DNA from: Limonium bicolor
Lineage: Eukaryota > Streptophyta > Magnoliopsida > Caryophyllales > Plumbaginaceae
Reading direction: 5' to 3'
NCBI GenBank assembly: GCA_023374045.1
Contig: CM041777.1
Span: forward strand, 84,128,300-84,192,299
DNA length: 64,000 bases
A model generated the notes under the pieces. That model had not been told where the DNA came from. It ran no database searches and saw only the letters and a list, made by a program, of their open reading frames with translations. A program made the translations under genes and the position numbers. Of this stretch, positions 10,183 through 20,200 are shown one piece after another. Each line of letters begins with the position of its first letter. Within the stretch, counting starts at the first letter, position 1.

Positions 10183-11960
10183 GAAACATATTATCAATAC
10201 TTCAAAAGCGAGATCGGTTTGTAGTCGGAGATTGCTCAAAGAATGTCATCTTTGAAACATATTTTCAGTACTTCAAAAGCGAGATCGGTTTGTCGTCAGA
10301 AATTGCTCAAAAAATATTTTTTTTATAACAAATGAAAATGTATACATCTTTGAAACATATTTTCAATACTTCAAAAGCGAGATCGGTTTGTCGTCGGAGA
10401 TTGCTCAAACAATGTCATCTTTGAAACATATTTTCAATACTTCAAAAGCGAGATCGGTTTGTCATCTGAAATTGCTCAAAAATGTCATCGTTGAAACATA
10501 TTTTCAATACTTCAAAAGCGAGATCGTTTTATCGTCGGAGATTGCTCAAAGAATGTCACCTTTGAAACATATTTTCAATACTTCAAAAGCGTGATCGGTT
10601 TGTCGTCGGAGATTGCTCAAAAAATGTGTTTTTATAACAAATGAAATGTATACATCTTTGAAACATCTTTGAAACATATTTAATACTTCAAAAGCGAGAT
10701 CGGTTTGTCGTAAGAAATTGCTCAAAAAATGTTATTTTTTTATAACAAATGAAAATGTATACATCTTTGAAACATATTTTCAATACTTCAAAAGCGAGAT
10801 CGGTTTGTCGTCAGAGATTGCTCAAAAAATGTCATCTTTGAAACATATTTTCAATTATTCAAAAGCGAGATCGGTTTGTCGTCGGAGATTGCTCAAAAAA
10901 TGTGTTTTTTTATAACAAATGAAAATGTATACATCTTTGAAACATATTTTCAATACTTCAAAAGCGATATCGGTTTGTCGTTAGAAATTGCTCAAAAATG
11001 TTTTTTTTTATAACAAACAAAAATGTATACATCTTTGAAACATATTTTCAATACTTCAAAAGCGAGATCGGTTTGTCGTCAGAAATTGCTCAAAAAATAT
11101 TTTTTTTATAACAATGAAAATGTATACATCTTTGAAACATATTTTCAATACTTCAAAAGCGAGATCGGTTTGTCGTCGGATTGCTCAAAGAATGTCATCT
11201 TTGAAACATATTTTCAATACTTCAAAAGCGAGATCGGTTTGTCATCTGAAATTGCTCAAAAATGTCATCGTTGAAACATATTTTCAATACTTCAAAAGCG
11301 AGATCGGTTTATCGTCGGAGATTGCTCAAAGAATGTCATCTTTGAAACATATTTTCAATACTTCAAAAGCGTGATCGGTTTGTCGTCGGAGATTGTTCAA
11401 AAAATGTGTTTTTATAACAAATGAAAATGTATACATCTTTGAAACATCTTTGAAACATATTTAATACTTCAAAAGCGAGATCGGTTTGTCGTAAGAAATT
11501 GCTCAAAAAATGTTATTTTTTTATAACAAATGAAAAGTATACATCTTTGAAACATATTTTCAATACTTCAAAAGCGAGATCGGTTTGTCGTCAGAGATTG
11601 CTCAAAAAATGTCATCTTTGAAACATATTTTCAATTATTCAAAAGCGAGATCGGTTTGTCGTCGGAGATTGCTCAAAAAATGTGTTTTTTTATAACAAAT
11701 GAAAATGTATACATCTTTGAAACATATTTTCAATACTTCAAAAGCGATATCGGTTTGTCGTTAGAAATTGCTCAAAAAATGTTTTTTTTATAACAAACAA
11801 AAATGTATACATCTTTGAAACATATTTTCAATACTTCAAAAGCGAGATCGGTTTGTCGTCAGAGATTGCTCAAAAAATGTCATCTTTGAAACATTTTTTT
11901 CAATACTTCGAAAGCGAGATCGGTTTGTCATCGGAGATTGCTCAAAACAATAGTTCTATT
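10183..11960. repeat. Tandem array of 71- and 98-bp monomers with a 780-bp higher-order repeat
   Basis: The word GAAACATATTTTCAATACTT recurs about twenty times, at 10183, 10254, 10352, 10423, 10493, 10564 and onward. Spacing is 70-71 bp, or 96-98 bp when a monomer carries an extra segment with TTTTTATAACAAATGAAAAT. The order of variants repeats with an offset of 780 bp (10352 to 11132; the variant with GTCATCTGAAATTGCTC from 10462 to 11242; the doubled CATCTTTGAAACATCTTTG from about 10655 to 11435). Open frames reading SLKHIFNTSKARSVC are carried by the monomer and change frame between units; I do not treat them as genes. Isolated monomers recur at about 12560-12640 and 12905-13100. Confidence 0.93.
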
Positions 11961-12221
11961 GATGATCTTCTACTAGACTGCAAGAGCGATGAGGAAAGAC
12001 TAAAGAAGATCAAGACTTCAAAGTGTGCAGTAAATGATGACGACAAACATGAACTACTTCATATTGACGATCTTCTACTAGACTGCAAGAGCGATGAGGA
12101 AAGACTAAAGAAGATCAAGACTTCAAAGTGTGCAGTAAATGTCGATTTTTTAGTTTTAAACAGCGGGGATTTTCCATATACACTAACATTGTCTATCATT
12201 ACCACCGATTCCACTAATTAA
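11853..12221 (+). CDS. Open frame with a 35-residue direct duplication inside the foldback element; possible captured fragment
   Basis: The first third of this frame is tandem-array sequence. From 11959 it reads IDDLLLDCKSDEERLKKIKT followed by SKCAVNDDDKHELLH, and the same IDDLLLDC...KCAVN block returns exactly 105 bp (35 codons) later at about 12064. The two copies are almost identical at the DNA level, so the duplication is recent and frame-preserving. The block is charged and helix-like (KSDEERLKKIK) and does not look like the surrounding AT repeat, so it may be a piece of a host exon picked up by the element. I do not recognise the source protein. There is no promoter, intron or homologue evidence that it is expressed. 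It may be a chance frame. Confidence 0.3.
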   Translation: MSSEIAQKMSSLKHFFQYFESEIGLSSEIAQNNSSIDDLLLDCKSDEERLKKIKTSKCAVNDDDKHELLHIDDLLLDCKSDEERLKKIKTSKCAVNVDFLVLNSGDFPYTLTLSIITTDSTN

Positions 12222-12229
12222 TTCATTTC

Positions 12230-12910
12230 GACAGCTGATGCCCGAAATGCATTCCACAATCCTCAAATGACTAACATGAAAACCCTAATTGAACGGTAAT
12301 GGTACAACTTATATATTCGACACACGCATCATTTTAAATCCCAGAACAATTAATAATTCAAATGACTGACATGAAAACCCTAATTGGGGGGTACATGGTA
12401 GAGGAAAAGAAGAAATCTGATACATTTTGACAGGAGAAGTGAGAGGATGAACAGTGGGGTTAGGAATTAGTCTAGGTTTTAGTGCTAATTGTGGGTGCGT
12501 TAGCCCTTTAGTGTATCATGATTCTCGTGGATTCTATTTAGTGAATTCTTTTAAGAACAATGAGATCGGTTTGTCGTCGGAGATTGCTCAAAAAATGTCT
12601 TTTTTAAAGACATTTAATTGTCATCTTTGAAACATATTTTTAAGACTTCAAAAGCGATTCTACTTCGGAATTACATACTTCGACAACTGATGCCCGAAAT
12701 GAATTCCACAATCCTCAAATGACTAACATGAAAACCCTAATTGGAGGGTAAATGGTACAACTTATTCGACACACGCATCATTTTAAATCCCAGAACAATA
12801 ACAATTCAAATCACTAACACGAAAACCCTAATTGTGGGTGCGTTAGCCCTTTAGTGTATCATGATTCTCGTGGATTCTATTAAGTGAATTCTTTTAAGAA
12901 CAACGAGATC
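12230..12910. repeat. Direct duplication (offset about 0.45 kb) inside the foldback element
   Basis: The segment starting TGATGCCCGAAATGCATTCC at 12238 returns at about 12690 with few changes, including ACTAACATGAAAACCCTAAT and CGACACACGCATCATTTTAA. The stretch with GTGCGTTAGCCCTTTAGTG (about 12495) returns at about 12838. Each copy is followed by an array monomer (AGATCGGTTTGTCGTC at about 12562 and 12906), so a composite unit was duplicated. Confidence 0.88.
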
Positions 12911-13365
12911 GGTTTGTCGTCAGAGATTGCTCAAAAGATGTTTTTTTTTACAAATGAAATTGTATACATCTTTGAAACATATTTTCAATACTTCAAAAGC
13001 GAGATCGGTTTCTCGTCGGAGATTGCTCCTAAAAGGTTTTTTTTCTATAACAAGTGAAAATATATACATCTTTGTAACATATTTTCAAGACTTCAAAAGC
13101 AATTCTATTTCAGAGTTTCATTTTCAAACAACATTGTTCGCATGTCATTTCTCATAATGTTACAACTTATTCGACACACGCATCATTTTAAATCCTAGAA
13201 CAATTAACAATACTGCTGACTACCAGTACATGAAATCCAAATGTGTTTGCACTAATCAAGTCTGTGTTTGCACTAATCAAGTCGGGGGACGTCGTCTCCT
13301 CGTACTAGCCCTGAAGCGTGCAATGTGTTCCCTACGGTCCGCCTCAGCCCTGCTTCGTTTTACTA

Positions 13366-14109
13366 TCGAATAAGAAGTCAATGATAGTTAATGTCGATAA
13401 TGATAGTTAATATTGATATTGATAGGAAATTTTGATAATTTCAAATAGATTCTTCGTCAATGGACGTGAAATTGGTGGAAATGATAGAAACGTTCAATGA
13501 ATTTCAAATAGATTCTTCTTCAACGGACATGTAATTAGTGGTTGATAGGCAATTTCGAACAAGACGACGATATGATAGTTAATGTTGTGCTTAAGAAGAA
13601 ATAATACATATATCAGAAAATTATCAGCAAAGTATACCATGACAAAGTAGACGAAAAGACGAACGCGTCGGCGCAAACGGATCGAAAAACGGAGCTATAA
13701 CGAAGAAGATATGGCAATTTTAAGACCGGAACCCGGCGCAGGCGCCGATAAGGAAGGGCTGGCGCCGGCGCCGGTAAAGATTGCGCCTACGCGTTCGTCT
13801 TTTCGTCTACTTGTCATGGTGTACTTTACTGATAATTTTTATGATATATTTTTTACTTATATAAGTACTTTGGAATCCTTCTTTGCTTTTTTTGAACTGT
13901 TTTTAATAAATTTTGCCTACATTAGTCCCTAATTGGTCATTTTCTGACTGAGTGTATTGGAATTCCGACTGTGCGTAATGAAATTTGGGGTCACCTCGTA
14001 TATGTTATAAATTATGGTTAAATATAGTAATTTATGAAAGATATTAATGCAGGGGCAAGATCGTAAAATTTTTTTAATTCCGACTGTGCGAAGTGAAAAC
14101 ACGACTGAA
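13366..14109 (-). repeat. Right arm of the foldback element
   Basis: This is the inverted copy of 9177-9994. It is shorter because part of the nested palindrome is missing: at about 13745-13790 a reduced GC-rich centre joins GCGCCGG to GCGCCTACGCGTTCGTC. The outer 200 bp, with GACTGTGCGAAGTGAAAAC and CACGACTGAA at the very end, matches the left terminus closely. Confidence 0.85.
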
Positions 14110-14269
14110 CGTACGAGTTCAGTAAAAATATGGTTTAGTTCGGATGCGTCAAAATTGACAGGTCTACGACACGTCGGCCGCTATTCGAACGGGCTTTCCC
14201 GCCCTCCTTCTAGTCTCGGACCTGCTCTCGGTCGCGCTCCCTTCCGACGCCCATTCACCATACTCGGCG
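14110..14269 (+). promoter_or_regulatory. Leader/proximal promoter of the WD40 gene, squeezed between the foldback element and the start codon
   Basis: Only 160 bp separate the last base of the foldback element from the ATG at 14270. The stretch is GC-richer and pyrimidine-rich (14190-14255), as in plant 5' leaders. I see no convincing TATA box in it. Transcription therefore probably starts inside or just at the edge of the element's right arm, which is inference. Confidence 0.4.
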
Positions 14270-17200
14270 ATGAAATTCAAAGCACGCCATGAGCGAATAG
14301 ATTCGAAACATACCAACAAGCATCCGAAACCAGGTTCTAGTCCGAAAGTAGGCTCAACCCTGAAGGTAAAGAAAATTTCCTTTTCTTCCTGGTTGTTTTT
14401 GAGCTTTCATTAACCCTAATTTATTTAAGTTTGACGGAAGTGAATGTACTTAAGCTCAATTGACTCGACAAGTATGTCCAAGCAGTTGCCTCTGGAAGAG
14501 ATCGTTGGATTCACTGTGTCCAATCGTAATGGGCTGGCATCAAATGCCAGCACTTCATACTGTGTATATACAGCTGGGTGCGTTGCAGTTGCTTACGACG
14601 TCGATTCAGGTTCGCAATCGCACTTCATGGTGAAACATAGACCGCCAAAACCTCTGAGTTGTGTGGCGGTATCACTCGATGGGAGATTCGTCGCGGCGGG
14701 AGAGGTAATTTTGTCCGAGTGAACCCCCAGTACCCCGTATTTTGAAATAAAGATCAATCTAGTCTTCAAAGGTTCTATTTGCTTGGTGTGTAGTCGGAAC
14801 TATTTAAGATTAATGCTGGCTTCTGAAAAGTAAAGACCAGAACTTTTCAGGGTATTACTATTTTATTTGGTCTGAGCTCTAAGGCGACTTTCCGTCGGAT
14901 GAGTTGTTAAAAGGCCCCATTAGCTGCTCAATCGTTAATCTTTTCTTTAGTTTCGCTAATTAAATTCAATATTGAGTGCTCAAAGTTTAAATTTTCATCG
15001 CACTGGGAAATATTATAGTCTGGAGTTCTGTCTCTTAGGTACTAAATGATGTATATGCTGAGTTCTCAGAAGCATTACTTTTCTGGCCGTAGAATACCTA
15101 TGAACAGTGGATTATGGGGGCCCTGCAGATGAGGCATTGAAATATTAACGTCTCAGCTGTCATTTGGTTTGTTACAGTTGACTAAAGAAGACTTGGAGAT
15201 CTATTAGTTATTAGTACCATTAGCGTGTCCCTTAGTATGGGACTTGGACCGAGTCAATGAGAATTTGTGTCTGCTGCGTGTTGTCTGATTGGTTTCATAT
15301 ATGCTGGTTAAAAACATTGCCTAGAGGTGTGCTACCTGTTTATCTTACCTATATAAGCTTAGATTGCATTTCAAAAGCTCCGAGGCTAAACCTTTTAGCA
15401 GATATGAATCATACTGCTCTATTTGTCATTTCAAGATAATTGTCTCCACGGTTCTGAAAGTTACAGAAATGTTTTCTCCTTTTATGGATCTGGATATAAG
15501 CGTATGTATTCTACATAATTAGGAAACAAGAAGTGGTAGCCACTGGCCACGGCAAGATACTTTAAGAAAAAGATGAAATTCTCATTACTACCATCCTGAA
15601 TTTATTCTATTTAAAAAGCTTTTATTGCTGGGCCGGTAATCTTCTAGTAGCCTTCTATTAGAAAGTGTTGTGGTTGTTAAAAAAGTGACAGAGATTCTTT
15701 CAAAAAGTGAGTCCAGGGAGTTTAGGTTATTGCGTTTCGACTAGTTAGATATTATAAAACACATTGACTCAGAACTTGTTGAGCTACTGTGACCAGCAAG
15801 CTTCTCTCAGGTTATGGCATGGATTTTATCTTTAAGATTGATGTGTCCTCATTTCCCTTTTGCAACCCTTGATCCAGAAGAGCAATGTAACTAAATTTGG
15901 CTTATGCATCCTATATCTTTATCAGGGAGGGAAACAACCAGCAGTCTTAGTATGGTATACTGATACCAAGACTTGCATTGCTGAACTAAAAGCTCACCAA
16001 TATGGAATCACCTGTTTAGCTTTCTCACCGGACAGTAAGCGAAAACTACTCAACAATCATTAAGTATCTTGTTGGTCTGAATTTGTTGAAGTTTTAACAC
16101 TATTCAATAAAGTCACATTCCCTGTCTTGCAAATTGCCAATCCAGGTAAGCTTTTGGCCTCATCTGGATGTTCTCGTGATGGTTACATTTGCCTATGGGA
16201 TATTCATCTCAAGAAACTGATCACCAAAGTGAAAGAATCTTCTCCATACAATTGTATACTTTCACTTACATTCTCTGCGGATGCAAAATACATTGTAACA
16301 GCTGGAATTAATCATTTGAAGCTGTGGATGATAACACCTTTGCCACCACTGGCACAGCCTCATTCTAAAATGAAAGTCGTTCCCCTTGCATTACGTGGAA
16401 AGCTCATCAACCTAAATGGTCAAAAGGGGATTGTTTTGTATCAGTTTCCTGCACTAACTGGAGTAAAGAAATAGTAACTCATTCAAATGAAAAACCACCT
16501 CCCGTATTTGCTTTAACTGATTCTGGTAATAGCAGATCAACCCCAAGACTGTACTTATGCCTGTGTATATGCTTTGTCTTTCTCATTCTGTAACAATACT
16601 AATGTTTTAATTGGATCGTCAACTGTACAGGTATGTTATGTCTCATACAAGCAGGGCTATTGGTTGAGGTAGTTGATTTGATGGTAGGTGGAAGTTGTGT
16701 TCACCAATCAAAACCATTTGGTTTCCTACCCATACTTAAATGCAATAGATGACTATTCAAATTTCATTTTTGAATTTTGTGTTGGTGTTTCTCATTGGTC
16801 TTTTCCTCAATTTATGTCGAAGGGTCAACCTGCATCTCTTCAGTGAGTGTCAAGTTTTCATTTCTTCTCTTCATGATGATGGAATTTCAGGCACGTACGC
16901 TGATCTATTAAATGTCACTATATTGAGCAACACTTTCATCGGTCTCCATTTACAATATTTCAGAGAAAAAGAATGTCAATTGAAAAACACTACTATATAT
17001 AGGAAAGTGTGGAGCCTTGGTGGGGTTTCATTGCTGTCTCCTCATCATAGCATAGTTTGTGTTCTCTATAAAATCTACTCAAGATATGATATCCATTGTG
17101 AGACCTAATTTTCAGGTTGAGAAGAGCTTTGCTCTGTCTGTTTCCTCAAAGATCATAGCTTGTGCATGCAATAATGGTATGGTAAAGCTATTCAATCTCA

Positions 17201-20200
17201 AGAATCTCACCCCTTCTAGCAACCTGTATTTTTCTGACCCAACAAGTTACAATAATGAAAGAAGCTCCTCCTACCATAAGGAGGCAAATGAGAATGACAG
17301 TCACCTTGTACATGGAGATCCTGATGCGCTTGCTTGTCAGTTCTTATCATCGGAAAAGCTTGGTATGCAGTAGACTGATGAAGTTTCATGTTGTTATGTT
17401 GCAATATTTAGGACTAGCCTTTTCACTGTCTATTTTTTGTGTGAATCTTTTCTTTTCCTTCTTTCTGTCAGTGGTTATCTACAGTGGCCACACTCTGTAT
17501 GTCTGGGACATCCATGATCCATACATGGTAACTATAATCTAATATGTCGATTTCCATTTTGTGTATATTTCGATGTTGCGGTACAAACTATCTTTCTGTT
17601 CAGGTCATGGTCAATGTGTGTATTCTAGTGCTTTTCAACCCCATTTTGTCATCATTGAAGGTATTCTACCATCCATTTTAAATTGGATCTGCTACAATCT
17701 GTCGTGTTTGTAATTCAGGCAACTCGATGTTGTGTGTTAGCTGCACATAGTGCTTGTATAATGGATATCAAGCCTCTTCCTTGTGATCATCTACACGATC
17801 CCTCTAGCTCGTGCATAGCTAGAGGTTGTTCTGGAGGAGTTTCTTTTGCAAGTTGCTCAGCTGATGGTGTTATTAGGTTATGGGATCTAATCTACCAGCC
17901 TCATTCGCTGGATAATGCTTGCGAAATGCAAACCCAAGTCGATGCAGCTGACACCAACCCCTTCAGCTCTCCTCATATAGGTTACTTTTTTTTACGCAAG
18001 ATTTTAACATTGGATGCTGTCCGAAGATTATCTTTATCAACCCAAATATAATGTAAACCCTTCTCATAATTGCAGTAAGCTCTGGAATATTTGAGAGGGA
18101 TATAGTCCAGCCAAGACCTAGTGCTCAAGGATTTCGATCTCTGGCTGTTACTTCAGATGGAAAATATCTAGCTGCTGGTGACTGCAAAGGAAACCTGCAT
18201 ATCTATGACCTGTGCAGATCTGATTTTGTGTGCATTCAGGTATCGCCGGGGCAACTTGCCATTCGCATGCTTTTATTTCTTTTATAGTTATTGACCAAAG
18301 CCATAGTATCAACAAATTCCAGATCCCACGTTAGACAGGCTCCCTTGAGGATGATCAAAACGTCATCAAGCTGACCTAAAGCTGACCTAAGATGTCAGCC
18401 TGATGAACCTTGCTCAAAACTACGAAATTCTTACACACCATACAGGCAGACCCATTAGGACCATCAAATCACTCCGAAAAAACAGAATTCACAACCATCA
18501 CTAGTTCAAGTCTTCAAGACAGATTACGTTTCCCCCCATTACATGCATTTCAAAGTACCCTTCTTAGAAAGTGCCAAATTCCTTGAGACTCCCACCAAAT
18601 TCACCTGAATGATTGAGCAAGTCCTTCCACCGTACTCTCATCCAATTTGACATGTAACTTTCGTATTTTCACTGCCATATCCAAGATCGGTGTCTTGCCT
18701 TCAAATGTCATTTAATTTCTCATTTTTCATGTACTCCACACAGCATAACCGTATTCCGTACTTTCTTCCTCATTTTACCATTAATTGCCTCTCAACACGC
18801 TTCATAAACCGCATATCCACTTCCCGGCCCAACAAAAGTGATACCTCACTATTGGAGAAGATCATCCCATATTTTTCTTGATACTCCACAAAAGAAGAAT
18901 AAATGGTAGTGGGACTTCATACCGCGGCCACACAGAGCTTATGGGCTCTGGTTAATTGTGAGCCTTCCCCTGCCAAACAGTGCCATTCTGATATATCCCA
19001 CAAAGAGCAAGTTCTAAACGGTCATTAAAGCAGAGTGAGTTCGATACATTAAAGGATAGATAGGCTTGGAGCCTTACACAAGCTTGCCAGGAATGACCAA
19101 GCAATGGAGCAGTGCCCCCTCTCCTGAAGGAGCCTAATCACTCAGGGCGTGCCCTGCCTATGTCCAAAATTGACCAAAAGTGGTAAAAGTTTAGATACCC
19201 TTCAATACTACATTACTACAGATATATATATAGCTACTACTACTAGAAAGGAAATAAAGTAACAGAAGCGATAATAAAGCAGTGATTGAGTGATCCCCCT
19301 CTGCTACTTGCTCGTTGGTCGTTGGTGCCACCGGGTTGTTATTGTTGATTCCCTTCTTGAGTCTTCTTTTGTACACCTGCTAAGCCTTCCTCTCTTTCTC
19401 ACCTGTGGTCCCTCCGTCTCTCACATTCTTGTTCATAGTCTTCCTTGAAGAATCAGCTATACACACAGCTCTATTCTACGGACTGCATTTCCACCACCGC
19501 TCCCAATCATCATGCCCTCTTCAGAGTCAGCCACATCTAATCATGCCGCCACCAGCTGGAAATTCTTTGTTCTAAACATGCTAATTCCACTATGGCGAAA
19601 CAGCAGTTCATCTTGCCTTTCTTGATTTAGTTGGACATCATTAAGTCCGTCTAGCAGTTCCCTCACTTCCTCTCTCTATGCTCTGAACACCCCTCCGCCG
19701 TCAAACGAGGTTTCAAGACCATTTTTCTACATTCCATAAGATACATCAGCTATCGTTGCCTCCTTTTGTGTGCTCAGTCTAAATAGACATGGGTATTCCT
19801 CCATTAGTGGCATTGACCCAAGCCATGCTTTATCCACTTTCAGTATGACATTTAGTCTGTATCATTATGTCATAAATTTTTTTTCACGAGCTAATACACT
19901 CTAATTGTAATAGGATGCTCATGATGCAGAATTCTATGTTTGAGCTTCAGTTCATCCAGCAGAGTCACTGGTTTATCTGAAGACGCTCCCAGAAATCAAT
20001 ACCTCCTAGCATCTGGCGGAAGGGATAGAGTGATTCATATTTTTGATGTCCAAAGGTTCTACATGCTAATTGCTGATGACGTACTCTCCTTGACTTTATT
20101 TGTTAAGAGTCCTAATTTTTACCCCCATGTCAGGAACTTCCATCCTGTTGCTAGTATTGAGAATCATTCGGCTGTCACATCGGTTAAGCTCTCATCCAAT

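Larger units (their letters stand above)
9177..14109. mobile_element. Large foldback (long inverted repeat) element with tandem-repeat core
   Basis: The two ends are inverted copies: TTCAGTCGTGTTTTCACTTC starts at 9177 and its reverse complement ends at 14109. The arms (9177-9994 and 13366-14109) match over most of their length. Between them lie a 71/98-bp tandem array, a 105-bp in-frame duplication and a 0.45-kb direct duplication. No transposase is visible, so it is non-autonomous. Long arms would fit a Mutator-like or FARE-type foldback element, but I find no 9-bp or other target duplication (left flank tcactatca, right flank cgtacgagt), so the superfamily is open. It ends 160 bp upstream of the WD40 gene's start codon. 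Confidence 0.8.

Noticed and set aside
10388..11374. Repeat protein reading SLKHIFNTSKARSVC
   Set aside because: Monomers of 71 and 98 bp are not multiples of three, so the frame changes at each unit and stops intervene; it is a by-product of the satellite.
10183..11960. CRISPR-like repeat-spacer array
   Set aside because: The whole 71/98-bp unit is repeated, without unique spacers, and the genome is a plant's.
9177..14109. Helitron interpretation of the large element
   Set aside because: Helitrons lack long inverted arms and end in CTRR with a short hairpin; neither the ends nor the architecture fit.
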